Below, piece by piece: positions 1-9,127 of a stretch of DNA of 64,000 nt; the first letter of the stretch is position 1; the number at the start of each line of letters is the position of its first letter. Both the position numbers and the translations under genes were made by a program. The notes under the pieces were generated by a model, which worked only from the letters and a program-made list of their open reading frames with translations, was not told where the DNA came from and ran no database searches. Source of the DNA: JALORV01 sp963707445 (GTDB lineage: Bacteria > Pseudomonadota > Gammaproteobacteria > Burkholderiales > Burkholderiaceae_F); assembly GCA_963707445.1 (NCBI GenBank), contig CAVPPW010000010.1, positions 1 to 64,000 of the forward strand, in the 5' to 3' direction.

Positions 1-1651
1 CGACGTCCGGTCCATCCCGCTGTTCTCGACGCTCGCCGCGGCCGAGCTCGAGCGTCTCGCGCAGACCTCCGCCGACATGCACCTCGGTGCCGGTGAGTTC
101 GCCGTTCACGAGGGCGGCGAGCGCGCGCTCTTACGCGGTGCTCAGCCGGCAAGATCGAGGTCGTCAAGCTGTTCGACGGCATCGAGCGCACGCTGGGCTG
201 GCGCGTTCCCGGCACGATCTTCGGCGAGGTGCCGATCGCCTTCGGCACGCCGTTTCGCGGCGGATATCGCGCGTCGGAGCCGTCGCGCGTGATGCGGGTC
301 GATCCCAAGCAGTATTACGCCGTCGCGGCGACATGCGCCGGAGGTCGCGGCGAAGGTCGGCGCGCTCGCGCGCGAGCGCATCGGCGGGCTGCAGGGCATC
401 GCCGCCGAGCCGCCGAAGCCGCGCGTGACGATGGTCGGCCACCGCTGGGACGCCGCCTGCAGCGCGCTGCGCCGGTTCCTCGCGCGCAACCAGATCACGC
501 TTCGACTGGCTGACGCCCGACGCGCCGGAGCTCGCGACGCGCTGGCCCGGCGCGTCGCCCGGCGGACGACGACTGCCCGGTGCTGCGGCTCGCCGACGGC
601 ACGCTGCTCAGCCGACCCGCGACGCGCGACGTTGCCGAGCGCCTCGGCCTGCAGACGCGCGCCCGCCTCGCCGGAGTACGACACGATCATCATCGGCGGC
701 GGGCCGGCCGGCCTCGCGGCGGCGGTCTACGGTGCGTCCGAAGGACTGCGCACCATCGTCGTCGAGCGCGAGGCGCCCGGCGGCCAGGCCGGCACGTCGT
801 CGCGCATCGAGAACTATCTCGGCTTCCCCAGCGGCGTCTCGGGCGACGAGCTTGCGAGCCGCGCGCTGCAGCAGGCCAGGCGGCTCGGCGCGGAGATCCT
901 GGTCACGCGCTCGGTCGCCGCGCATCGATCCGGCGACGCGCGAGGTCGTGCCTCGACGGCGACGACGTCGTCCGGGCGCGGACGATCATTCTCGCCACCG
1001 GCGTCACGTGGCGCCGCCTGGCGATCGACGGCTTCGACCGGCTGATCGGCAAGGGCATCTACTACGGCGCGGCGCGCAGCGAGGCGAGCGCCACGCACGG
1101 ACTCGACGTCCACCTCATCGGCGCCGGCAACTCGGCCGGCCAGGCGGCGCTGTACTTCGCCAATCACGCGCGCACGGTGACGCTGGTCGTGCGCGGCGAT
1201 TCGCTCGAGAAGAGCATGTCGCACTACCTGATCGAGCAGCTCGCGACGAAGTCGAACGTGACGGTGCTGCCGCGTTCGGAAGTGGTCGCCGCGCATGGCG
1301 ACACCCACCTCGACGGCGATCGACATCCGCGACAACGCGACCGGCGACGGTGCGGCGACACGATTGCGGCGGCCTCTTCGTCTTCATCGGCGCCGACGCG
1401 GAGACCGGACTGGCTGCCGGACGGACATCGCGCGCGATGCGCGCGGCTACGTGCTGACCGGCGACGACGTCGTGAAGGCCGGACGCTGGTCGCACGGCCG
1501 CGATCCCTATCTGCTCGAATCGAGCGTGCCCGGCATCTTCGCGTGCGGCGACGTGCGCTTGAGCCCGGTCAAGCGCGTCGCCTCGGCGGTCGGCGAGGGC
1601 AGCATGGCGATCGCCTTCGTCCACAAGTATCTGCAGCAAAACGCGCGATAG
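1..1651 (+). CDS. cNMP-binding domain fused to thioredoxin-reductase-like FAD oxidoreductase (5' partial, frameshifted)
   Basis: The 5' end lies outside the window. Pieced together over several frames, the protein begins with a cyclic-nucleotide-binding domain (IPLFSTL, then YAVLSGKIEVVK, FGEVPIAFGTPFRGGY) and continues into a two-dinucleotide-fold flavoprotein: FAD motif IIIGGGPAGLAAAVYG, APGGQAGTSSRIENYLGFP, NADPH motif LIGAGNSAGQAALYF, and the FAD-closing motif FACGDVR. This matches the known fusion family in which a CRP-like sensor domain precedes a TrxB-like reductase. At the position where TrxB carries its redox CxxC, this protein reads YYGAARSEA, so it probably does not reduce thioredoxin by the usual route. 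At least five single-base frameshifts (near 135, 330, 505, 680, 930 and 1310-1420) break the frame. Its substrate is unknown. Confidence 0.8.
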
Positions 1652-1693
1652 TGTCGACGCACTGAATTTCCTGCTGTTTCTGTCGAGGTGACT

Positions 1694-2251
1694 ATGAAGA
1701 TTCGACGGGTGACTACGGGGCACAACGCGCAGGGCAAGGCCGTTTTTGTCTGTGACACCGCAGTCGAGGCTGTCACCTTTGCCCAACTTCCTGGAGCCGC
1801 GTTTCATAGACTTTGGGGCGCTGACCGTCTCCCCGAGTTTCCGGATGGCGGTTCCCCACCCGAGTACACGGAGTACTTCCCGCCTCTTGGGGGTTTCCGC
1901 TTCATGACGTTCACGGTCGCGCCGCAGTTGCAGACTCAGCACGTGGATCGACATACCCTGCGTGCAGAGTACGAAGCGAAACTGCCAGGCCTCCTCGAGC
2001 ACATGGAACGCAAGAGTCCCGGCATGCACACGACCAACACGATCGACTTCGAGTACATCATCTCCGGTGAGGTGTGGCTGGAATTGGACGACGGTGCTTC
2101 CGTTCACCTGCGCGCCGGCGATACCGTTGTCCAGAACGGCACGCGGCATGCTTGGCGCAACAAGGGCTCCGAACCTTGTCACATCGTCGTGTTCATGGTG
2201 GGTGTTCCGCGCACCCCGTCGGGGCTCGAAGTCGCACGGGCAGCTTCGTGA
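1694..2251 (+). CDS. Cupin-domain protein
   Basis: A 185-residue protein with one conserved cupin barrel in the C-terminal half: HTTNTIDFEYIISGEVWLEL (cupin motif 1) and GDTVVQNGTRHAWRN (motif 2). Such small cupins bind a metal through His and Glu and are often accessory enzymes in aromatic or CoA-ester catabolism, but no specific reaction can be assigned. ATG at 1694 is chosen because GAGG lies just upstream at 1685-1688; the GTG at 1688 would overlap that site. The next gene is a crotonase in the same direction, which fits a small catabolic unit. Confidence 0.85.
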   Translation: MKIRRVTTGHNAQGKAVFVCDTAVEAVTFAQLPGAAFHRLWGADRLPEFPDGGSPPEYTEYFPPLGGFRFMTFTVAPQLQTQHVDRHTLRAEYEAKLPGLLEHMERKSPGMHTTNTIDFEYIISGEVWLELDDGASVHLRAGDTVVQNGTRHAWRNKGSEPCHIVVFMVGVPRTPSGLEVARAAS

Positions 2252-2345
2252 GTCTGGCCGCATTCACTCCTACCTTCGTGCACGAAATCTACGCAATGGA
2301 GGAGACAAGCGTATGTCCAATGATCGACGCAGGAGACATCGCAAT

Positions 2346-3161
2346 ATGGCAGTGCGAATCGAGAGGGCGGGACCGGTCTGGACAGTCATTCACGACCGGC
2401 CCGACGCCCGCAACGCGATGGACCCCGAAAGTGCGGATGCGCTGACGGCCGCTTTTCTTGAATTCGATGCCGATAAGGATGCTTCGGTTGCGGTCTTCTA
2501 CGGCGCGGGCGGGGCGTTTTGCGCGGGTTGGGATCTTAAGTTCGTCAGCACGCTCAACGCTGACTATCCGCTTGGGGAACTCGATATCCCTGCCGCACGG
2601 CCACGTGGCAACGGTAGTGAAATTCCACGCGGACCGATGGGGCCGTCCCGGCTGGAGCTGGACAAGCCGGTCATTGCCGCAATCGAGGGACCTGCCGTCG
2701 CGGGAGGTATGGAGCTGGCCCTGTGGTGCGATTTCAGAGTGATGGCGGAAGACGCCTACTTCGGCGTCTATTGCCGCCGTTGGGGAGTTCCGCTGATTGA
2801 CGGAGGAACCGTGCGCTTGCCCAGAATCGTCGGCCAGGGTCGAGCACTGGAGATCACTCTCACCGGACGAAAAGTCCCGGCAGACGAGTGCTTGAACATC
2901 GGCTTGTGCGAATACGTCACACCCAGAGGGGGCGCACGGGAGAAAGCAGAAGAACTTGCACGGGAGATTGCACGCTTCCCACAGGTGTGCGTGCGCGCCG
3001 ATCGACGCTCCGCAATCAGGAGTCACGGGCTTGGCGTACGCGACGCGTTGATCCAGGAGTGGTACAACGGGCGCGAAGCCCTCATCGCGGACGGTGTATC
3101 GGGTGCGAGCCGCTTCAAGGACGGCCTCGGTCGGCATGGTGATTTCGCCAAGATCCTGTGA
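2346..3161 (+). CDS. Enoyl-CoA hydratase/isomerase family protein (crotonase)
   Basis: A 271-residue crotonase-fold protein. The oxyanion-hole region reads GAGGAFCAGWDLKF and the second oxyanion-hole stretch GPAVAGGMELALWCDFR. The first catalytic Glu of enoyl-CoA hydratase is kept (GGMEL). The second, normally in a PEI-type motif, is replaced in VYCRRWGVPLIDGG. Hydration by the classical two-Glu mechanism is therefore doubtful; isomerase, hydrolase or other crotonase chemistry is possible. ATG at 2346 follows AGGAG and gives the usual N-terminus (MAVRIERAGPVW). An ATG at 2313 behind GGAGG would add 11 residues. It probably forms a unit with the upstream cupin gene. Confidence 0.85.
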   Translation: MAVRIERAGPVWTVIHDRPDARNAMDPESADALTAAFLEFDADKDASVAVFYGAGGAFCAGWDLKFVSTLNADYPLGELDIPAARPRGNGSEIPRGPMGPSRLELDKPVIAAIEGPAVAGGMELALWCDFRVMAEDAYFGVYCRRWGVPLIDGGTVRLPRIVGQGRALEITLTGRKVPADECLNIGLCEYVTPRGGAREKAEELAREIARFPQVCVRADRRSAIRSHGLGVRDALIQEWYNGREALIADGVSGASRFKDGLGRHGDFAKIL

Positions 3162-3174
3162 TCGTTCTAGCGTG

Positions 3175-3337
3175 GCCTAACCGTCAGGCGTCGCAGCCCG
3201 GCATGACTCCTAAGGGCATTCGCCCGATTCGATCGGAGGTCGTTCATGAAGGCTCCGCGAACACTTGCGGCACTCACGGTGGCGAAGTCGCCGCGAACGG
3301 GTGGTTGAGTCCTAGCGGACGTTAGGCCACACCTGGA
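3175..3337 (+). repeat. attC-like site (integron recombination site), degenerate
   Basis: The stretch opens with GCCTAAC (3175-3181) and closes with GTTAGGC (3331-3337), a perfect inverted pair matching the RYYYAAC / GTTRRRY core boxes of integron attC sites. The closing box follows CTAGCGGAC and the next gene starts 13 bases later, the usual cassette spacing. The inner L boxes do not pair convincingly and the site is long, so this may be an eroded attC. Confidence 0.35.
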
Positions 3338-3349
3338 GCCACGACGACC

Positions 3350-3758
3350 ATGCCCAAGGCAATGAGGATCGCTCTTGCCGTCCTCATCGGGTTTGTGGTG
3401 TGGTTCGTTGTGGCGACCTTTGTCAATCTGCCCTATTCGCGCATCGCTCATCGGCTACGCTGAAGCGGAAACGGCGGCACGATTCACTTTGCCCATGTTG
3501 CTTGCGCGCCTTGCGGTGGGCGGTCTCAGCTCAGTGGCCGCCGGCCTCGCCTGTGCTCTTTTCGCCCGCTCAATTTCCGTTGCGGGGAAAGTTCTCGCGG
3601 TCGCGCTCGTCTTGTTTTTTATCCCGGTGCACTATGCGCTGTGGGCCCAGTTTCCCCTCTGGTACCACGCAGTCTTCCTGATCTCACTCGCACCGCTGGT
3701 GCTGGTCGGTGCCTCGGTTGCTCGGCACGCTGCTTCGCGAGGTCGGGGTGAAGCCTAG
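3350..3758 (+). CDS. Small integral membrane protein, frameshifted
   Basis: The frame from ATG 3350 gives MPKAMRIALAVLIGFVVWFV and stops at 3461. A second frame continues from about 3445 (SLIGYAEAETAARFTLPML) to 3758. Joined, they make a protein of about 135 residues with four hydrophobic helices, resembling a widespread uncharacterised family of small membrane proteins. One base is probably missing or extra near 3445. The gene follows an attC-like core by 13 bases, so it may be an integron cassette gene. Its function is unknown. Confidence 0.6.
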
Positions 3759-4154
3759 CTCAGGTTGAACTCAAGGTTTGGCGTCCCAACGGGCAATCAT
3801 CAATCGGCGTGACTGATGCCTCGCGGCCTGCGACATGCTCTAGTTGATTGGCGGGGTCATGTATTTCGCTTCGGCCCCAAGTCTTCGCCGCGACACGATC
3901 CAGTCCCTTGCACTTCTACCACTTTCATGAGCCCGAGCCGGCTCTGCCGATGTTCGCTGGGATTTTCGCGATAGGACTATTCTTTGCGTGCTGTTCCTGA
4001 GGTCAGGCAATCTGTGGATGGTCGGCATTTTTCATGGACTAGGCGATTCCTACATTGTTGGCTTGAGCAATAACGCCTAACCCGACGGTCAGCGCGCGTA
4101 AGACGCGATGAGACGACGAGTGCGATGGCTCCCCACGCTTGTGCGAGGTGATCA
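3759..4154. other. Non-coding stretch with an isolated attC-like core
   Basis: No convincing gene in about 400 bases. A GCCTAAC box lies at 4075-4081, but no matching GTTRRRY box is found at attC distance on either side, so it is recorded only as a possible remnant of an integron site. Confidence 0.4.
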
Positions 4155-4619
4155 ATGTCAAAGATCGATAAAGACCAGGTGGTTGGCGTATTGAACCGAT
4201 TGCTCGAGACGGAGCTGGCGGGTGTTGTGCGCTACACGCATTACTCCCTCCTCGTCTTTGGCTTCGGTCGCATTCCCATCGTTTCATGGCTGCGTGCACA
4301 GGCCAATGAATCCTTGCAGCATGCACAACAGGTCGGGGAATGGATTACCACGCTCGGAGCCTATCCGTCCCTGGTGATCGGTTCCCTTCTGGATTCTCAC
4401 AAGCATGATATCGCTGCGATGCTTCGTGAGTCACTAGAAGCCGAGGGCAGCTCGCTCGAGCTTTACCGCGAACTCCTTGCGCTGGTCGAGGGACGTTCCG
4501 TCGCATTGGAAGAGTTCGCGCGACAGATGATCTATGTCGAGGAGCTGCATGCCGCGGAAGTGGACAAGATGCTCCGGAAACCGGGGGAACTCGCGGCGTT
4601 CGCGCAACGTCCAGGCTAA
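4155..4619 (+). CDS. Ferritin-like / bacterioferritin-type diiron protein
   Basis: A 154-residue four-helix-bundle protein. The diiron ligands expected of ferritin-like proteins are present in order: ETELAGVVRYTHY, NESLQHAQQVGEW, EAEGSSLELY and YVEELHAAEVDKML. This pattern is typical of bacterioferritin-like proteins that oxidise and store iron or protect DNA. Whether it forms a 24-mer cage or binds haem cannot be judged. The start is supported by AGGTGA eight bases upstream. It stands alone between a possible cassette region and a convergent serine hydrolase gene. Confidence 0.85.
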   Translation: MSKIDKDQVVGVLNRLLETELAGVVRYTHYSLLVFGFGRIPIVSWLRAQANESLQHAQQVGEWITTLGAYPSLVIGSLLDSHKHDIAAMLRESLEAEGSSLELYRELLALVEGRSVALEEFARQMIYVEELHAAEVDKMLRKPGELAAFAQRPG

Positions 4620-4639
4620 CGCGCGGCAAGTCCGATCAT

Positions 4640-5926
4640 CTACTTCGGCGGCCCGTACAGTAGGCCGATCAGCGCGGCTGCGATGGTAGTCGCAGGATCG
4701 CGTCCATCGACGGTCGGTGCGAGGTTAGTCCACACGACCAGCGTCACACCATTCACGGGGTCGTAGCCCATGAACGAGTTGTAGCCGGGCAACTCGCCGG
4801 TGTGACCGTATAAGTTGCCGAATTTGGCAATCGCCCAACCATACGACGCGCTGTTCGGATCGTTCGGGTCGATCGGCACCACGCTGGCGAGCCGCCGCGC
4901 CTGCAAATCGGCGTTCAGCAGCTTGCCGCCAACCAATGCCTGTACCCAGGTGGCGAGGTCGTTGGAGGTCGAGATGCCCGCACCGGCCGCCCAGCCCCAC
5001 GACGGATTTGCATCGGTCTGATCGCCGGGCGCGAGCGTACCCGCGCGGCCCGCGGCTTGCATCGCCGCCGGCAATGCAGGTGGCGAGTCCATCGTCAGCA
5101 CGTTGTTGCCGTACATATAGCCGCGAGCGTATGGCGTGGGGATTGAGTTGGACGTGATATCAGGGAACAGCGTGTTCTTCAGACCAAGCGGCGCGAACAA
5201 CCGGTCTCGCATGATTGCGGCGAGCGGCTTGCCACCTTCGCGCTGCTCGGCGATCAGGCCGAGCAGGACCGTGTTGGTGTTCGAGTAAGAAAACGGTCCG
5301 CCGGAAGGAGTGAAGTTCGCCTTGTTGTACTTGTAGGCGAGTGCCAGCAGCTCCGCCTGTGTCCAGGCCTTCGTGGGCTGGTCGTCGAGCGTCTTGTTGA
5401 GTTCCAGCGTCGTCGAGTAGTTGTACAGGCCGCTGCGCATCGACAGCAGCTGCTCGATGTTGATCTTGTCGCCGTTCGGCACGTCAGGCCGGTACTTCGA
5501 GACGGGATCGTTGAGGCGGAGCAGACCTTCCTGAACCTGCTGCAGGATCACCGTGCCGGTCCAGGTCTTGGTGTTGGAGCCCACGCGCACGTGCTGCTCG
5601 AAGCTGGGCGGCACCGTACTGCGGTAGGTCGTGACGCCATAGGTGGTGGTGAAATTCCCGTTGGGCGTGCGAAGGATGACGACCGCGCCTGGAACGAGCA
5701 TTTCCTTCGCCAGTCGTTCCACCGTGCCTTGCATCTCGGCCGCGTTAACTGGTCGCAGTGCTGGCGCTGCGCGCAATGCGGGTTGCTTCGAATCCATGGT
5801 GGTGCATGCGGCGACGAGGACGCTGGCGCAAACAAACATCGCGCGGCACACAAGCAGGTCCATGCGCCCGGTCGACCGACCCACACAAGCCCGCGGCCCG
5901 AGGAGCTTGGTCAGATTCTTCAGCAT
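4640..5926 (-). CDS. Beta-lactamase-family serine hydrolase (class C / D-Ala-D-Ala carboxypeptidase-like), lipoprotein
   Basis: A 428-residue protein of the beta-lactamase/transpeptidase fold (serine beta-lactamase family, COG1680 type). Catalytic motifs are complete: S117-N-T-K120 (SxxK), Y214-S-N216 (YxN) and H375-T-G377. A membrane segment (residues 27-40) ends in a lipobox LVAAC with Cys41, so it is probably a lipid-anchored periplasmic enzyme. Family members are D-alanyl-D-alanine carboxypeptidases, esterases or weak beta-lactamases, so resistance cannot be inferred. ATG at 5926 is preferred because GAGGTG lies seven bases before it. An in-frame extension to 6022 has no supporting site. 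Confidence 0.85.
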   Translation of the reverse strand: MLKNLTKLLGPRACVGRSTGRMDLLVCRAMFVCASVLVAACTTMDSKQPALRAAPALRPVNAAEMQGTVERLAKEMLVPGAVVILRTPNGNFTTTYGVTTYRSTVPPSFEQHVRVGSNTKTWTGTVILQQVQEGLLRLNDPVSKYRPDVPNGDKINIEQLLSMRSGLYNYSTTLELNKTLDDQPTKAWTQAELLALAYKYNKANFTPSGGPFSYSNTNTVLLGLIAEQREGGKPLAAIMRDRLFAPLGLKNTLFPDITSNSIPTPYARGYMYGNNVLTMDSPPALPAAMQAAGRAGTLAPGDQTDANPSWGWAAGAGISTSNDLATWVQALVGGKLLNADLQARRLASVVPIDPNDPNSASYGWAIAKFGNLYGHTGELPGYNSFMGYDPVNGVTLVVWTNLAPTVDGRDPATTIAAALIGLLYGPPK

Positions 5927-6106
5927 GGTCAGGCACCTCGGAGCATGGCTAGCGTGTTCAAGACTACGACACTTGACAGCCGTCACTCTGCCGCCGAACA
6001 GGCCAGCATTTGGCGCTGACACAGGAGCAGAACACGCAGCAGTTGCCCGCTTCGGCCGATTTGCGCGGCGTGACCGAAAGCGGTCACATACGCGGGCGGT
6101 TTCGCC

Positions 6107-6586
6107 TCAGCCCCGACGCGCCGCCTCGATCGCCGCGATGTCGATCTTCTTCATCGTCATCATCGCTTCGAACGCGCGCTGGGCCGCCGCTCGGTCGGGG
6201 TCGGTGATCGCGTCGAGCAGCGCGCGCGGGGTGATTTGCCACGACAGCCCCCACTTGTCCTTGCACCAGCCGCACGCGCTTTCCTGGCCGCCATTGCTGA
6301 CGATAGCGTTCCACAAGCGGTCGGTTTCGGCCTGGTCGTCGGTCGCGATCTGGAACGAGAAGGCCTCGCTGTGCTTGAACGCCGGCCCGCCGTTCAGCCC
6401 AACGCAAGGGATGCCGGCCACGGTGAACTCGACCGTCAGGACATCGCCCTTCTTGCCGTCGGGATAGTCGCCCGGCGCGCGCATCACCGCGCCGACGGCG
6501 CTGTCGGGGAAGGTCTTGGCGTAGAACCGTGCGGCATCTTCGGCATCGTGGTCGTACCACAGGCAGATCGTGTTCTTGCTTGGCAT
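6107..6586 (-). CDS. PhnB-like VOC-superfamily protein
   Basis: A 159-residue protein of the 3-demethylubiquinone-9 3-methyltransferase-like/PhnB branch of the vicinal-oxygen-chelate fold. Recognisable elements are the N-terminal ICLWYDHDAEDAARFY, the FAFNGG-like segment GLNGGPAFKHSEAFSF and the C-terminal CGWCKDKWGLSWQITP. These proteins are common but their substrates are mostly unknown. ATG at 6586 has AAGGAA upstream; the GTG at 6601 is less likely. Confidence 0.85.
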   Translation of the reverse strand: MPSKNTICLWYDHDAEDAARFYAKTFPDSAVGAVMRAPGDYPDGKKGDVLTVEFTVAGIPCVGLNGGPAFKHSEAFSFQIATDDQAETDRLWNAIVSNGGQESACGWCKDKWGLSWQITPRALLDAITDPDRAAAQRAFEAMMTMKKIDIAAIEAARRG

Positions 6587-6751
6587 TCTCGTTTCCTTCA
6601 CTTAGGTTGAAGGGCATCCTCGCTGAGCGAAGGCGAGCAAGCGCCGTTCCGGCAGTGGCCGTCGGCTGTCGCCGACATCGCTTTTTGGATTATCCGAACA
6701 GCCCGATCAAACTCATCGTCCGCCTTGCGCCCGACAGCTCGACCGACTTCG

Positions 6752-7678
6752 TCATCCCGTCATGTAGACAGGATTCGGTCGCGAGAAAAACGAATGCAGG
6801 ATGTGATAGACAGTCAAATAGTTCTTTTGCTGAAAGCTGGCGTGTGAGATTCCGGGCATGACGGTGAACTGCTTATCGGGATTGGGCAGCCGTGCAAAGA
6901 AATTCATTAAGTCATCGAATCCCGCAATGCCGTCGAACTGGCCGCGCATCACGATCGTCGGGACAGTGATGGCTGCGGGATCGACGATCGGTAACTTCGA
7001 GCACATGTCAATGTAGGTTCCGTTCGGCATCGACGAATCGAGCGCAAGGATTGCGTCAGCGAATGCATCGATGACGCGCTTGTCCGCGCACTCGGGATGA
7101 TCACGCTCAAAAATGGAATAGACGAACGCTCGGTCGATAGGCCGGCGCTTTGCCTTAAGAAACTCCGGAAGTTTCTTGCGCCGCTGTTCCAGCGTGGGAC
7201 TTCCTTCGCCGGTCCAGACAAAAGCGTCGAGCGCTAAGCGCGCGACGCGATGCGGATGCCTTTGTGCGAACAGTGCTGCGCGCAGCGCGCCGGAAGAAAT
7301 GCCGTAGACGAAGAAGTCCTGCACGCTGCGGGCACGGCTGATGTAGTCGGTCGCGGCAGCCAGATCGTCGGCGCCGTTGGCGATGTCGCACGTAATGTCG
7401 CGGTTCTTGTCGGATCGCCCGTAGCCTTCCATGTCGACGCTCCAGCACACGAACCCGCGCCGCGCAAACCAATCCATCACCGACGAATCGGCGCGTCCAA
7501 CGACCTTCAAGTCGAACGTAGGTTGCGACGCCATCGACGAGCCATGAACAAAGAGCACCGCCGGCTTGTTATCTGGGACGTCGACGAATTTCTCCCATAG
7601 AAACAGGCGCACGTCCCCTTTCTTGCTCCAGTGTTCGACGCCAGTCACCGGCGCGTTGACGTCAGTTGATTCGGACAT
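6752..7678 (-). CDS. Alpha/beta-hydrolase-fold protein
   Basis: A 308-residue alpha/beta hydrolase. The oxyanion loop HGSS follows the first strand (AVLFVHGSSM), the nucleophile elbow is YGISSGA (GxSxG), and candidate acid and base residues are in MRGQFDGIAG and PGISHASF. There is no signal peptide, so it is probably cytoplasmic. The substrate could be an ester or a C-C bond compound. The gene sits 29 bases downstream of a Bug-type solute receptor in the same direction, so the two may handle the same imported compound. ATG 7678 follows an AGGAAAAGG site. Confidence 0.85.
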   Translation of the reverse strand: MSESTDVNAPVTGVEHWSKKGDVRLFLWEKFVDVPDNKPAVLFVHGSSMASQPTFDLKVVGRADSSVMDWFARRGFVCWSVDMEGYGRSDKNRDITCDIANGADDLAAATDYISRARSVQDFFVYGISSGALRAALFAQRHPHRVARLALDAFVWTGEGSPTLEQRRKKLPEFLKAKRRPIDRAFVYSIFERDHPECADKRVIDAFADAILALDSSMPNGTYIDMCSKLPIVDPAAITVPTIVMRGQFDGIAGFDDLMNFFARLPNPDKQFTVMPGISHASFQQKNYLTVYHILHSFFSRPNPVYMTG

Positions 7679-7706
7679 CGCCTTTTCCTGATGGGGCGCC
7701 ACGGCG

Positions 7707-8693
7707 CTAATCGATTTTGGTACCAGTTCCCTTGATGATTTTCGCCCAACGGTCGATCTCTTCGCGAAAGAAGACCCCGAATTCAGCGGGCGTCGATGCC
7801 ACGAGTTCTATCGCTGCATTGTCCATATAGGTCTTCACCTCTGGGGTCGCCAACGTAGCGACTAGGTCTCGATGCAACTTGTCGATGATCGGTGCTGGTG
7901 TGCCCTTGGGTGCCATCAAGCCCAACCATACGTACGCGGCGTACCCCGGAACGGCCGTTTCGGCAATGGTTGGCACGTCGGGCAATAGCGGCGAACGATT
8001 GGCGCTGGTCACCGCAAGCGCACGAACTCTTCCCGCCTTAATGTGCCCCAGCATGCCGGCAAGGCCAGGAAACGACACCATGACCTGGCCGCCCAGTAAG
8101 TCGGTCGTCGCTTGGCCGCTGCCTCGATAAGGAATGTGGTTCATCTTGAGTCCGGTCTGCGACAGAAAGAGTGCAGCGAACAAGTGCTGGCCACTGCCGT
8201 TGCCGGATGACGCGTAGTCCAGCTGGCCCGGCCGCTCCCTCGCGTATGTGATCAGCTCCTGAATCGACCGCACGGGAAGGGATGGATGTACGACCAGAAC
8301 GCCGGGTTCGCGTCCAATCAATGTGATCGGAACGAAGTCGTCGAGCGGATGAAACTTCAGTTGCGAATACAAGGTCGCGCTGATGGCATTGGTCTGCGAA
8401 GCGAGCAGAAGCGTGTAACCGTCCGGCGCGGATTTCGCGGCGAGCTCGGCACCTATCGTCGCGCCGGCGCCAGGTTTGTTTTCAACGACGATCTGTTGGC
8501 CCAGACGTTTCGGAAGCTCCTGGGCAATGATCCGCGTCGGTCCATCGACCGCGCCGCCGGGCGAAAATGGCACGATGATTCGAATTGCCCGTGACGGGTA
8601 GTCCTGCGCGTGCAGCGGCCCCTGACCGACGATACCCAGAGTCACGCAGATCGCCAGGCTCAGGCGGCGCGCAAGGTTTCGCGGATCGATCAT
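7707..8693 (-). CDS. Tripartite tricarboxylate transporter substrate-binding protein (Bug family)
   Basis: A 328-residue periplasmic receptor of the TctC/Bug family, with a signal peptide ending HAQ (about residue 30). Family marks are IRIIVPFSPGG, VVENKPGAGATIG, APDGYTLLL and IPYRGSGQATTDLLGGQV. Bug proteins bind small carboxylates or related ligands; the cognate TctAB permease is not in this window, as is usual for the many orphan Bug genes of Burkholderiales. It is transcribed ahead of an alpha/beta hydrolase. The ligand cannot be predicted. Confidence 0.93.
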   Translation of the reverse strand: MIDPRNLARRLSLAICVTLGIVGQGPLHAQDYPSRAIRIIVPFSPGGAVDGPTRIIAQELPKRLGQQIVVENKPGAGATIGAELAAKSAPDGYTLLLASQTNAISATLYSQLKFHPLDDFVPITLIGREPGVLVVHPSLPVRSIQELITYARERPGQLDYASSGNGSGQHLFAALFLSQTGLKMNHIPYRGSGQATTDLLGGQVMVSFPGLAGMLGHIKAGRVRALAVTSANRSPLLPDVPTIAETAVPGYAAYVWLGLMAPKGTPAPIIDKLHRDLVATLATPEVKTYMDNAAIELVASTPAEFGVFFREEIDRWAKIIKGTGTKID

Positions 8694-8942
8694 CTAGTCT
8701 CTGTCTTGACGATGCAGCTCCATCATCGCTCTGTCCCTTGGCTTCGTCTAGAGATCCGCATCGACCTGTACGTCGTTCTCGCGTAGGCGCGCCTTCGCTT
8801 CGGTACGATTGTGCTGGCACAACGCGAGCACGACCGGTCCGCGGTGCGGGCAGCGCTCCTGAAATCGGGCGCGTCACGAAGAGCCGCGGATCCGGATCGC
8901 TCATGATCGCGCGAAGGCTTCCGGTTCACAGGAGGTTCTGAC

Positions 8943-9125
8943 ATGGACGCAGACCGGACGCACCTCGATCTGCGGACTCAGATAAGGATGCCTGATGAAG
9001 TCGAAACTGCCTTAGCCGGCGAGAATCGCTTGATAGCGGACGAGCCGTGGGGATTGGCTATCGCATCAAGCCGTTCATCGCTGGTCGGTATCGGATCGTC
9101 GGATCGATCGTTCAAGCCAAGCTAA
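8943..9125 (+). CDS. Small hypothetical ORF upstream of ThuA-like gene
   Basis: A 60-codon ORF with an excellent ribosome-binding site, AGGAGG, seven bases before ATG 8943. Its TAA stop lies two bases before the ATG of the next gene, which has no site of its own, so translation may be coupled. The sequence is not recognised and has no signal peptide or membrane segment. The preceding bases 8694-8942 contain no other gene. It could instead be a leader or a frameshift-damaged start of the downstream gene. Confidence 0.35.
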   Translation: MDADRTHLDLRTQIRMPDEVETALAGENRLIADEPWGLAIASSRSSLVGIGSSDRSFKPS

Positions 9126-9127
9126 CG

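Noticed and set aside
1115..2263. 382-codon minus-strand frame across the flavoprotein and cupin genes
   Set aside because: Antisense to two recognised genes and without any family match.
4640..5926. Beta-lactam resistance gene
   Set aside because: The motifs fit the broad serine hydrolase family but nothing indicates a dedicated beta-lactamase.
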